From Planctomycetaceae bacterium (lineage in GTDB: Bacteria > Planctomycetota > Planctomycetia > Planctomycetales > Planctomycetaceae): DNA of 61,773 bases. The stretch is taken from NCBI GenBank assembly GCA_021732415.1, contig JAKFVC010000178.1, positions 1 through 61,773 on the forward strand. The letters are read 5' to 3'. Within the stretch, counting starts at the first letter, position 1, and every line of letters starts with the position of its first letter. Shown here one piece after another: positions 19,003 to 27,199 of the stretch. The position numbers and the translations under genes were made by a program. Below the pieces are notes generated by a model. The model saw only the letters and a list, made by a program, of their open reading frames with translations. It was not told where the DNA came from and ran no database searches.

Positions 19003-19072
19003 CTCCCTCTGTTCTCCGTGTCTCCGTGGTGAATACTAAGAATTGCACCACGGAGACACGGAGGGCACGGAG
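19003..19072. repeat. Inverted repeat, family H
   Basis: Arms 19003-19031 (CTCCGTGTCTCCGTGGTG at its end) and 19046-19072 (CACCACGGAGACACGGAG) are complementary with a 14-base loop. It lies inside the feo operon, between feoB and the small Cys-rich gene. A single half copy lies at 8225-8255. Confidence 0.8.
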
Positions 19073-19090
19073 TTTCTATTAACATGAATT

Positions 19091-21268
19091 CTACGCCCAC
19101 CGACTACCAATCTGGTAGACGAGCAGCGCCGCCACATAGGCCAATCCCGTCATATAAACGAACGTAAAAACAGCCCAGCCCCAACTGTTGGTCTCGCGTT
19201 TGATCACGAGCAGAGTCGACGCACACTGGGCACAGAGTGCGAAAAAGACCATGATGGAGATAGCAACCGGCAGCGTAAAGACCGGCCGGCCATCGGGCCA
19301 TTTGGAGTTCTTCAGCGTGTTCTGCAGGTCCGGATTGCTCTCGTCGACATCGCCTCCGAGGCTGTAAATCGTGCCCATGGTGGCCACGATGACTTCGCGG
19401 GCCGGGAACGAAGCAATCACCCCAACGCCGATCTTCCAGTCCCAACCGAGCGGTTTCACAGCCGGCTCGATCGCGTGCCCCAGGCGTCCCAGCAGGCTGG
19501 TCTCCAGCAATGCACCAGTCAGTTCGTTCTGCTTCTCGGACAACGTGGCCAGCTTATCCGCGGGCGGTTCCGGCTGTTTTTCTAAATCTTCGATTTGTGC
19601 CTGCAACCGATCGGACTCCTGGTGGTTGCCGGGAAAATACCCCGCCGCCCAGATCAGAATGCTCATCGCCAGAATCAAAGATCCGGCACGCGTGACGAAC
19701 GAGTAAGCACTGTCGAATACACGTCGCAAGACAATCCAAGCCGACGGCCATTTGTAGCTGGGCAACTCCATAACGAACGGCGGCGTCTCACCGCGGAACA
19801 GCGTCTTCTTCAAAATCCACGCGACGGGAATCGCCACGAATGCTCCGAAGAACGTCATGAAAAACAGCGTCAGACCCTTCAGACTCACGACACCGCCGAG
19901 CCAACGGATATCGGGGACGAACGTTTCAGTCATCAAGACATAAACGGGCAGTCGCGCCGAGCAACTCATCAGTGGAGCAATCAGAATCGTCACCATGCGG
20001 TCGCGGCGGTTCTCGATCACGCGCGCCGCCATCACACCGGGAATCGCGCACGCAAAGCTCGACATGAGCGGCACGAATGACTTGCCGCTCAGTCCCACCT
20101 TGGTCATCAGTTTGTCCATGAGGAACGCGGCTCGGGCCATGTAGCCGCAGTCTTCCAGCAGGGCGATGAACAGAAACAGAAAAATAATCTGCGGCAGAAA
20201 CACCAGCACGCCGCCGACCCCGGCGATGATGCCATCATTGAGCAAACTGCGCAGAGGACCGGGGCCAATCAGGAATGCGACTTGGCTCGACAGCCAGCCT
20301 TGTCCCTCTTCCAGCAAACCCTGCAGTGGTGGTGAGAGCGTGTGGAGACTCAGGAACACCACCAGCATGATGAAGAAGAACGAGATCAGCCCGACTACGC
20401 GATGGGTCAACCACTGATCAACGCGGTCGCTGAACGTGACGGCCCGGGTTGCGGGCTGCACGACGAGGCCTTTCAGAGTCTCTCTCGCCCACGCATAGCG
20501 GGTCCGGGCCTCGATCATGGGGACCTTACAGCCAGCCGCCGCGAGACGTTCGCGGGCGTGCTGCAGATACTGGAATAACTCGTGAGCATGCTGGCCGCCG
20601 TAGTGCGATTCCAGCCAGCCACCGACATCAAGTAACAGTCTTTCGAGCAAATACGGTGCGAAGTTAGGATGACCCCACCCACTCAGCTTCTCAGCTAGCG
20701 ATTGAGATTCAGTCACAAAAACCGTTGGGAAGAACGATGCCACCGGGCGCGGTCCCGCGGCGACTGCCCGTTCCACGGCCGCCTGAATCTCCGAAACGCC
20801 CGTCTTTTTATGGGCCGAACAGGTGACGACTGGAATCCCCAGCCGTGTCTCCAGTCCCGCCGCGTCGATCTTCTGACCACGGTCTGCGGCCACGTCCCAC
20901 ATATTCATGACCAGGACCGTGGGCAGACCGATATCCAGGACCTGGCTGAACAGATAGAAATTCCGCTCGAGGTTGGAAGCATCGACGATGCAGACGACTG
21001 CGTCAGGATTCCCGACATCGGCTTGAGTTCCCAGCAGCACGTTGACCGACACCATCTCGTCTAGAGAACGTGGCGCCAGGCTGTAAGTCCCCGGCAGGTC
21101 GATCAGTTCGACCTTCGATTCGCCCCATTGGACTCGGCCGATCTTCTTTTCGACGGTCACCCCGGGAAAGTTGCCAACGCGCGACTGCAATCCCGATAGG
21201 GCATTGAACAGCGTACTTTTGCCCGTGTTGGGATTGCCAATCAGAGCGACTTTCAACACGTCAGGCAT
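19091..21268 (-). CDS. feoB: Ferrous iron transport protein B
   Basis: Inner-membrane Fe(II) transporter of 725 residues. The N-terminal GTPase has G1 GNPNTGKST (11-19), G3 DLPG (57-60) and G4-like NMWD (122-125; the usual NKxD is changed to NMWD, as in many FeoB proteins). A helical GDI-like spacer follows. Two Gate/nucleoside-recognition domains with many transmembrane helices start near residue 290 (GLISFFFIMLVVFLSLHTL). An extra acidic coiled stretch of about 35 residues (SDRLQAQIEDLEKQPEPPAD) sits in the second membrane half, facing out of the bilayer. It is downstream of two feoA genes with a 50-base gap after the second, so one operon is likely. I see no Fur box with confidence. Confidence 0.96.
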   Translation of the reverse strand: MPDVLKVALIGNPNTGKSTLFNALSGLQSRVGNFPGVTVEKKIGRVQWGESKVELIDLPGTYSLAPRSLDEMVSVNVLLGTQADVGNPDAVVCIVDASNLERNFYLFSQVLDIGLPTVLVMNMWDVAADRGQKIDAAGLETRLGIPVVTCSAHKKTGVSEIQAAVERAVAAGPRPVASFFPTVFVTESQSLAEKLSGWGHPNFAPYLLERLLLDVGGWLESHYGGQHAHELFQYLQHARERLAAAGCKVPMIEARTRYAWARETLKGLVVQPATRAVTFSDRVDQWLTHRVVGLISFFFIMLVVFLSLHTLSPPLQGLLEEGQGWLSSQVAFLIGPGPLRSLLNDGIIAGVGGVLVFLPQIIFLFLFIALLEDCGYMARAAFLMDKLMTKVGLSGKSFVPLMSSFACAIPGVMAARVIENRRDRMVTILIAPLMSCSARLPVYVLMTETFVPDIRWLGGVVSLKGLTLFFMTFFGAFVAIPVAWILKKTLFRGETPPFVMELPSYKWPSAWIVLRRVFDSAYSFVTRAGSLILAMSILIWAAGYFPGNHQESDRLQAQIEDLEKQPEPPADKLATLSEKQNELTGALLETSLLGRLGHAIEPAVKPLGWDWKIGVGVIASFPAREVIVATMGTIYSLGGDVDESNPDLQNTLKNSKWPDGRPVFTLPVAISIMVFFALCAQCASTLLVIKRETNSWGWAVFTFVYMTGLAYVAALLVYQIGSRWA

Positions 21269-21318
21269 GGAAACTCAACGTCCCGGGCAAGCAGTAGAGG
21301 GAATAATCTGGAGGGGAA

Positions 21319-21555
21319 TCAGGCAGGTCCCGGCGATTGAATCAGCACCCGCCGAGCCTCGGTTCGTCGCAACGACAACCGGTAGCCGCGGATCTCGTAT
21401 TCGACCGGATCTCCCAGAGGTGCGACGGCCAGGACACGGATTTCTTCACCCTCGGTCAGCCCCATTTCCATGAGGCGAATCGCGATGGCGTCATTCCCCT
21501 GGATTTCCGTGATATTGGCGCTCTGGCCAACGGCCAGGGTATCAAGAGTAGTCAT
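21319..21555 (-). CDS. feoA: FeoA domain protein (second copy)
   Basis: SH3-like cytosolic protein of 78 residues that is thought to act with FeoB. It has the family pattern LAVGQSANITEI, then RLMEMGLTEGEEIRVL and a closing LSLRRTEARRVLI. The frame is open far upstream, but residues before MTTLDTL are encoded by a J-family palindrome, so the ATG at 21555 is used. No strong ribosome binding site is visible. It sits 50 bases before feoB. Confidence 0.88.
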   Translation of the reverse strand: MTTLDTLAVGQSANITEIQGNDAIAIRLMEMGLTEGEEIRVLAVAPLGDPVEYEIRGYRLSLRRTEARRVLIQSPGPA

Positions 21556-21624
21556 GAAGAGATCAATCAGGCAGGCATCGCGCAAACTAGAGGTAGGATC
21601 ATAACTCAACTCTCCGAGTCTGCT

Positions 21625-21689
21625 GTAGCCCGACTCTCCGGAGTCGGGCACTCTTCTGAGAAGGTACCCCGACTCAGAAGAGTGGTACC
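21625..21689. repeat. Inverted repeats, family J, between the two feoA genes
   Basis: GCCCGACTCTCCGGAGTCGGGC forms one short stem (core CCGACTCTCCGGAGTCGG). A second related stem runs from GGTACCCC to GGTACC around CGACTCAGAAGAGT. The 149-base gap containing them separates the two feoA genes. Confidence 0.7.
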
Positions 21690-21704
21690 ACATTAGACAA
21701 GAAT

Positions 21705-21950
21705 CTAAACGGTGACCGCACCGGCGGGAACAACCTCCACAAACACGTGAGTACAATCCTCCGGTCGGAAACTCAAACGTTGATTATCGAGGGCCAGAAT
21801 GCAGGGACGCCCCGGTTGGACCATGCGCACCACGGCACCGTTTCGCAGGCCAATTTCCGCCAGGCGAGTCACGATGTCCACACAGCCTTCAATATCTGCA
21901 ATCCGCGCCGTTTCACCGGCTTGCAGGCAATCCAAAGGCACAATATCCAC
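21705..21950 (-). CDS. feoA: FeoA domain protein (first copy)
   Basis: First gene of the feo operon, 81 residues. The SH3-like FeoA pattern is LQAGETARIADIEG, RLAEIGLRNGAVVRMV and LSFRPEDCTHVFV. It differs strongly from the second FeoA, so the pair is not a recent duplication. Two FeoA proteins per FeoB are common outside enterobacteria and may form different contacts with the G domain. It is divergent from the ECF sigma gene at 22256. Confidence 0.9.
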   Translation of the reverse strand: MDIVPLDCLQAGETARIADIEGCVDIVTRLAEIGLRNGAVVRMVQPGRPCILALDNQRLSFRPEDCTHVFVEVVPAGAVTV

Positions 21951-22032
21951 AGGCGTCTCCCCATTTGAGATTGAGTCTCAACTCCGATTGATTCTACACA
22001 GAAAGAGGGCCGGGAGCAAGCTAATTGGGAAA

Positions 22033-22123
22033 TGCCTAATGTCTAATGACTAATGTCTAAAAGGAGGGATCACAGTCCGTGCCGCTCATTTTCTGAGGCA
22101 TTTTTAGACATTAGTCATTAGGC
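22033..22123. repeat. AT-rich inverted repeat, family L
   Basis: Arms GCCTAATGTCTAATGACTAA (from 22033) and its complement ending at 22123 form a long AT-rich stem in the 305-base divergent region between feoA and the ECF sigma gene. The rest of this gap shows no gene. Confidence 0.75.
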
Positions 22124-22255
22124 AATTAGTCATTTACTCATCTCCAATCCCAGTAAACCGACACTTCGACCTAATAAAACCTCCACTCCACCCGTTGTCT
22201 CTCTGCAGAGCGACGTGCCTGTCGACCACATCGCTCCGCCAAACAATGAGGCCTC

Positions 22256-22765
22256 ATGACTGCCAATAACGGGCATTTCGGTTGGATCACAGCGGCCCTG
22301 GACCGACACGGCGGGGACCTGGCGCGGTATGCGCTGCGGTTCCTGCACGATCACAGCCGGGCGCAAGATGTGGTGCAGGAGACGTTCCTGCGACTCTGCC
22401 AACAGCAACAGGCCGAGCTCGATGGCCGACTGGTCCCGTGGTTATTTACCGTGTGTCGCAATGTCGCTTTGGATGTCCGCCGTAAGGAGCAAAAAATGTC
22501 GTCACTCGCTGAAGAGGGCGTCGCGACGGTGTCGTCACCGCAACTCCCGCCGCCCGAGCAAGCCGAACAAACCGAGCTGGCCGGCCATGTCCTCCAGATG
22601 CTGGCCCGCCTGCCAGAGAACCAGCAGGAGGTCATTCGGCTGAAGTTCCAACAGGGAATGTCATACAAGGAGATCAGCAGCGTGACCGGCCTGTCGGTCA
22701 CGAACGTCGGTTTCCTGATTCATACCGGACTCAAACGTCTGCGGGAATGGGCCCGGGCCGCCTGA
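22256..22765 (+). CDS. ECF-type RNA polymerase sigma factor
   Basis: Sigma-70 family group 4 protein of 169 residues. Region 2 covers about 20-90 with HSRAQDVVQETFLRLCQ and WLFTVCRNVALDVRRK. Region 4 covers 115-165 with LPENQQEVIRLKFQQGMSYK and the helix-turn-helix SSVTGLSVTNVGFLI. GAGG lies just before the ATG. The next gene, 86 bases downstream, carries an anti-sigma-like N-terminus and a membrane segment and is probably its regulator. The trigger signal is unknown. Confidence 0.92.
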   Translation: MTANNGHFGWITAALDRHGGDLARYALRFLHDHSRAQDVVQETFLRLCQQQQAELDGRLVPWLFTVCRNVALDVRRKEQKMSSLAEEGVATVSSPQLPPPEQAEQTELAGHVLQMLARLPENQQEVIRLKFQQGMSYKEISSVTGLSVTNVGFLIHTGLKRLREWARAA

Positions 22766-22851
22766 TTCCCCGAACGCTTCGAATATCGAAAAAACGCGAA
22801 TCAAACATTCAAAATCCTCCCGCAAATTGCGGATCAATACGGAGCAAAATC

Positions 22852-25665
22852 ATGTCAGAACAAACCCCTCAGCCGGTCGATGTCGACGACCCCGGCTTAA
22901 CGGCATATGCCCTCGGTGAATTGGAAGGGCCCGAAGCGGCCCGGTACGCAGCGGCGGTCACCGCCTCCACGGAATTGCTGGCGACCGTCGCCGAAATCCA
23001 GGCGGAGGCTCGCCTGTTGACGGACGAACTTGCTCGCGAACCGCAGATTCCGATCACGGCCGAACGCCGCGTCGAGATCGTCGTCGAAGCGAGTAAGTCG
23101 CCAGTGGAGCCAGTGATCTCCCAAAAATGGAGTCCCAAGTTTGCCCGCCGCGCCGCGGCCGTCGCGGCATCCATCGCCTTGATACCGGGAGCGTGGTATG
23201 TGTATCAAGCCACATCTCCAAGAGTGAATTACCACTCAGTAATAGCCTCGCAGGATACGGCTTCCTCTAAGGCGTCCTATGACGCTGTGGAAGTGCAATT
23301 CCGTCCTAACGCTCCCGCCAGTCAGAAACCGGCGGCGGTAAGTGCAAGTTTATCGGCTCGTCCGGAGCACATGGTCGATGGCCCGGGCCCTGGCGTGCTG
23401 GCAGTGCGAACTCCCGCCGCTGAACCGCTCGGCGAATCGAAGTCGGAGCCGGCTTCAGACCCGTTTGGGTCTACGCCACTCAAGCGGTCAGGAAAGGGCA
23501 TTTCACTCGGAGATCAAATTGCGGATGCTCCCGATAGCGCTCGTCACGCCGCACCGTTGGATACCTCTGCAGCCGCCGCTGATTCAAATCAAGGACTGCG
23601 GGGTACTACCGACCGGTACGAGAAGTCCGATGAGAGCCGGCGGCGCGATTTCGTGAAGGAGCAGATTCCCCAAGGCTCGCAATCTGCAAAAAATCTTCCG
23701 TCGCCATCAATGGGGATGTCTAGGCCAAGAAATGATGAACGCAAGGCAGTTCTACTCCTCGCGGATGAGTTCAAACGAAAAGAGGCACTCAGTAAATCGA
23801 ATCGAGCGGCAGGTCCCAAGTCGGATAAGGGCTTTACAGGAGAACGGGCCGCAGAGCAGGCCCCCCAATCAGCACCGGCGGGTGTGGTTGTGCCTAGCTT
23901 AGTGGCCGGTCGCACGCCAAGTCGTGCCAAATCAGAACGTGAACTCCGCGAGGATAAGCTAGCCTTGGCTCCCTCGAAGCCGAAAGCGTTCGATTTCTCG
24001 GATGAATCACTGGATGGGCCACGGGATGGACAACCGGAAGGTTTTCGGCTGAAAATTGCCGACCCGACTTCCGCTGAAGCGTATAAACCCATCTTCGAGA
24101 ATGCGTTTATCACTCCCCAAGAGCAGCAGCTTTCGACGTTCTCCATTGATGTCGATACAGCCTCCTATGCCAACCTGCGACGGTTTCTGCAGGGGGGCCA
24201 ACTGCCACCGCCGGATGCCGTGCGCATTGAAGAACTTGTCAATTACTTTGCCTATCAATACCCCCAGCCCCAGGATGGCCGGCCGTTCTCGGTCCAGACT
24301 GATATCGCCGCCTGCCCCTGGAGGCCCGGACATCAGCTCGTCCGCATCGGCTTGAAAGGGAAGGAAATCCCGAAAGAACAGCGCACGGCTACGAACCTGG
24401 TATTCCTGGTCGACGTCTCGGGATCCATGCAGGCCCAGAACAAACTGCCGCTGGTCCGTGAGTCGTTGACGACACTCGTGAATCAACTGGATGAGCGCGA
24501 CAAGGTCGCCATCGTGACCTATGCCGGTGAAGCCGGATTGCGACTGCCGTCGACTTCGGTCGCTAAACGCGAAGTCGTTCTGGCCGCGATCGCGAGCTTG
24601 GGGGCCGGTGGTTCGACCAACGGCGCTGCCGGCATCAACACGGCCTACGATATCGCTGCCCAAGAGTTTATTGAGAAGGGCACCAACCGCGTCATTCTCT
24701 GCACTGATGGAGACTTCAATGTCGGTGTGACCTCCAATGAAGCCCTGGTGCAGATGATTCAGACTCGAGCCAAAGGGGGCGTGTTCCTCAGCGTGTTTGG
24801 GTTCGGCATGGGAAACTTGAAGGACGATAAGCTGGAAGAACTCGCCGACAAGGGCAACGGCCAATACGGCTACATCGACGATCAGCAGGAGGCCAACAAA
24901 GTCTTCGTCCAGGAGCTGATGGGAACGCTGGTCACGATCGCGAAGGATGTCAAAATCCAGATCGATTTCAACCCAGAGGTGGTCTCGTCATACCGGCTTG
25001 TCGGCTACGAAAATCGCATCATGGCAGCCGAAGATTTTCACAACGACAAGAAGGACGCCGGCGAGATTGGTGCAGGTCATACTGTAACGGCTCTCTACGA
25101 GATCGTTCCCACAAAAGAACTCGTGACCAACGATCAAACCCGCTGGTTAACAGTCAAACTGCGGTACAAACAACCCGACGCGGCGACCAGCGTTCTGTTC
25201 GAGAACCCGCTAATCGGTCAGCCGGGCCAATTGAAACTGGCGTCGTCGGACTTTCAGTTCGCCGCGAGCGTCGCTGCCTGCGGAATGCTGCTGCGACATT
25301 CGCAATACGCCAGTCACGCCAACTGGGGCCTGGTGAAAGAACTGGCTCAATCCGGCCTCAGCTACGACCCACACGGTCACCGCCGAGCCTTCCTGGGCCT
25401 GGTCTCTCAAGCCGAATCGTTGATGGGACAACTTCGTCCCGTCCCCGCACCTGCGACAGACTCCACAGTAGGCGGCAAGTACAAGAGCCTGCTACGCCGG
25501 CTCCACGCTCCCGGAGACACCGAGAAATACGGCCAGTTCAACGACTACGGCCACGCTGACACGAAGTCCTACGCCGGCTCCGACAATCTCCCCGAGGGCT
25601 ACTGGGTCTACGCCGCCCCGTACTGGTACATCTGGGCCGAAACAACTCAAAAAGCCGGCAACTAA
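22852..25665 (+). CDS. VWA/DUF3520 protein with anti-sigma-like N-terminus (YfbK-like)
   Basis: Membrane-anchored 937-residue protein. Residues 1-100 look like an anti-sigma domain without zinc ligands (LTAYALGELEGPEAARYAAAV is the typical start). One transmembrane helix is near 105-125 (AAAVAASIALIPGAWYVY), followed by a low-complexity Ser/Pro/Lys spacer to about 400. Then come the PF12450-type domain (ISTFSIDVDTASYANLRRFL-like; here LSTFSIDVDTASYAN), a von Willebrand A domain with MIDAS DVSGSM (D521, S523, S525), and the DUF3520 C-terminus. The ATG at 22852 has GGAG 8 bases upstream. It is co-oriented with the ECF sigma gene and ends at a strong terminator. Family function is unknown; I infer that it senses an envelope ligand and releases the sigma factor. 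Confidence 0.9.
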   Translation: MSEQTPQPVDVDDPGLTAYALGELEGPEAARYAAAVTASTELLATVAEIQAEARLLTDELAREPQIPITAERRVEIVVEASKSPVEPVISQKWSPKFARRAAAVAASIALIPGAWYVYQATSPRVNYHSVIASQDTASSKASYDAVEVQFRPNAPASQKPAAVSASLSARPEHMVDGPGPGVLAVRTPAAEPLGESKSEPASDPFGSTPLKRSGKGISLGDQIADAPDSARHAAPLDTSAAAADSNQGLRGTTDRYEKSDESRRRDFVKEQIPQGSQSAKNLPSPSMGMSRPRNDERKAVLLLADEFKRKEALSKSNRAAGPKSDKGFTGERAAEQAPQSAPAGVVVPSLVAGRTPSRAKSERELREDKLALAPSKPKAFDFSDESLDGPRDGQPEGFRLKIADPTSAEAYKPIFENAFITPQEQQLSTFSIDVDTASYANLRRFLQGGQLPPPDAVRIEELVNYFAYQYPQPQDGRPFSVQTDIAACPWRPGHQLVRIGLKGKEIPKEQRTATNLVFLVDVSGSMQAQNKLPLVRESLTTLVNQLDERDKVAIVTYAGEAGLRLPSTSVAKREVVLAAIASLGAGGSTNGAAGINTAYDIAAQEFIEKGTNRVILCTDGDFNVGVTSNEALVQMIQTRAKGGVFLSVFGFGMGNLKDDKLEELADKGNGQYGYIDDQQEANKVFVQELMGTLVTIAKDVKIQIDFNPEVVSSYRLVGYENRIMAAEDFHNDKKDAGEIGAGHTVTALYEIVPTKELVTNDQTRWLTVKLRYKQPDAATSVLFENPLIGQPGQLKLASSDFQFAASVAACGMLLRHSQYASHANWGLVKELAQSGLSYDPHGHRRAFLGLVSQAESLMGQLRPVPAPATDSTVGGKYKSLLRRLHAPGDTEKYGQFNDYGHADTKSYAGSDNLPEGYWVYAAPYWYIWAETTQKAGN

Positions 25666-25680
25666 AAGCCCCCCAAGAAA

Positions 25681-25709
25681 ACAGCCCGGTTTGACCGGGC
25701 TGTTTTTAT
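25681..25709 (+). terminator. Rho-independent terminator
   Basis: A perfect 9-base stem, ACAGCCCGG with CCGGGCTGT around loop TTTGA, is followed by TTTTATT. It ends the sigma/VWA transcript. Confidence 0.9.
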
Positions 25710-25827
25710 TAGCGTTCTATAAAAGGACAGGCATATCTATTGACAGCTCGACACAGTTTGGGCAATGATCACACTACAAGCGAAGGGAACTGCGTTCTCT
25801 CCATCCAATATTGAACGAGGTCCTGGC

Positions 25828-26871
25828 ATGACCACCGCCCGCAAATTCGTCGTGGATCCAACCGTAACTCCGTTCTACCACTGTATTTCTCGCTGCGTTC
25901 GCAGAGCACAGTTGTGCGGCGATACTCACTCCCATCGCAAGCAGTGGATCGAGTCGCGACTGCAGGAACTCGCGGGCCTGTTCGCGATTGATGTCTGTGG
26001 TTTCGCCATAATGGATAATCACCTTCATGTGTTGCTGCGGTTGAATCTGCAACAGGCACAGGCCTGGACCGCCGACGATATCGCCCGCCGCTGGCTGGCG
26101 TTGTGTCCGCCCCGTGGCATCGATGGAAAACCGCTGGCTGTCACCAAACAGTGGATTGCAGATCGAGTACACGATGAGGCCTGGATTGCAGAAGCTCGCC
26201 GCCGATTGGGCGATCTTGGCTGGTTTATGAAGTTCCTCAAAGAACCGATTGCTCGACGAGCCAATAAAGAAGACGGGTGCACTGGCGCTTTCTGGGAAGG
26301 CCGGTTTAAGTCGATCGCGATCTTGGACGAAGCCAGCCTGTTGGCGACGTGTGCCTATATTGATTTAAATCCAGTCGCGGCGGGGGTTGCGGCCACTCCG
26401 GAGAAATCGCCGCATACTTCGGTGAAGTCGCGCGTCGAGCATTGTGCGAAGCAAGGGAAGCTCGAAAAACTTCGCGAAGGATCGCCGTATGTGTCGAAGA
26501 TCCAATTGGAAAAAGACCACTGGCTGTTTCCAATTGAGGACAAGCGAGATCCCAACGGAAATGGCTTGGCGGGCATGTTGCATGGGATTTCGTTGACCGG
26601 CTATCTGCAGTTGGTTGATTGGACAAGTCGATTAGTACGGCCAGGCAAGTCTCGTGTTTCTTCAGAGACGCCGGCGTTGTTGTCGAGACTGGGGATCGAT
26701 ACCCAAGGCTGGCAAGTCACGCTCGAAAAGCTGCTGAGCAATACGAAAAGAGTTGGCAGCTATTTCGGCGGCGACTCGCGACTGACGGAGATCGCCACGA
26801 AACACGGTCGCCGCTTCGTGAAGAATGTCACGGGCCGTCAATCCGCATTGACCGTGCCTCATGCAGGCTAA
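25828..26871 (+). CDS. REP-associated (Y1/IS200-like) transposase-family protein
   Basis: A 347-residue protein of the TnpA_REP/Y1 transposase superfamily. The N-terminus has TPFYHCISRCVRRAQLCGD and the HUH metal motif DNHLHVLL with H65 and H67. Later comes the conserved CTGAFWEGRFKS (151-162) and CAYIDLNPVAAGVA. In typical members the nucleophilic Tyr lies in the helix before the WEGR motif. Here that helix reads WFMKFLKEPIARRANKED and has no Tyr, so catalysis as known is doubtful. A long C-terminal extension of about 170 residues has no recognised domain. The ATG at 25828 is preferred (GAGG 7 bases upstream). A chromosomal REP-processing role is as likely as transposition. Confidence 0.85.
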   Translation: MTTARKFVVDPTVTPFYHCISRCVRRAQLCGDTHSHRKQWIESRLQELAGLFAIDVCGFAIMDNHLHVLLRLNLQQAQAWTADDIARRWLALCPPRGIDGKPLAVTKQWIADRVHDEAWIAEARRRLGDLGWFMKFLKEPIARRANKEDGCTGAFWEGRFKSIAILDEASLLATCAYIDLNPVAAGVAATPEKSPHTSVKSRVEHCAKQGKLEKLREGSPYVSKIQLEKDHWLFPIEDKRDPNGNGLAGMLHGISLTGYLQLVDWTSRLVRPGKSRVSSETPALLSRLGIDTQGWQVTLEKLLSNTKRVGSYFGGDSRLTEIATKHGRRFVKNVTGRQSALTVPHAG

Positions 26872-27085
26872 CTCCTGTTGTCGCCGGGAATCAATCACGA
26901 TTCTCATCGTCATGTCTTCTTAGAGCCGCTATTGGTGCGCTCCTAGCCATTGTTCGCACTACCCAAGGCGAACTCTTCGTCGTCTGCGACAACGGAAATG
27001 CGTTTGAGGCAGCCGTTCGCTGGCAAGCTGGTCTATCTTGGATCCCTGTCGATTGATTCTACTGATGATGTTGACACCTTCAATA
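26872..27085. other. Gap inside the RAYT element, possible gene remnant
   Basis: About 210 bases between the transposase-like stop and the right REP-like end. One frame at about 26930-27050 reads LLAIVRTTQGELFVVCDNGN, which looks protein-like but has no start of its own. It could be a decayed fragment or chance. Confidence 0.3.
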
Positions 27086-27112
27086 ATATGCTTGTCCTTT
27101 AATTAGAGCGAG

Positions 27113-27152
27113 GGTAAAAAACAAAACCCTTCGTTCCGTTGGGAACGAAGGG
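27113..27152 (-). terminator. Rho-independent terminator of the anti-sigma gene
   Basis: On the minus strand an 11-base perfect stem (27127-27137 with 27142-27152, CCCTTCGTTCC and mirror) is followed by TTTTGTTTTTTA. It lies 47 bases after the stop of the gene at 27200. Confidence 0.92.
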
Positions 27153-27199
27153 CTTTGCCAGGAGAACTTCTTGTTACTCCGCCGTCGAGCCGGTAAGGC

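Larger units (their letters stand above)
25711..27110. mobile_element. RAYT-type element bounded by inverted REP-like ends
   Basis: The left end (25711-25736, AAAAGGACAGGCATAT) and the right end (27086-27110, ATATGCTTGTCCTTT) are inverted copies of one another around the transposase-like gene. The shared core is ATGCCTGTCCTTT. Copies of the same core occur alone at 30264, 30377, 42407 and 42482. REP-associated tyrosine transposases are known to be flanked by such repeats. The ends are seen; mobility is inferred. Confidence 0.7.

Noticed and set aside
21556-21756. N-terminal extension of the second feoA
   Set aside because: Encoded by a J palindrome and not FeoA-like, so the ATG at 21555 is preferred.
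26619-27056. Plus-strand ORF overlapping the transposase-family gene
   Set aside because: It overlaps the HUH gene in another frame; only its last 40 codons are outside, so it is not a gene.
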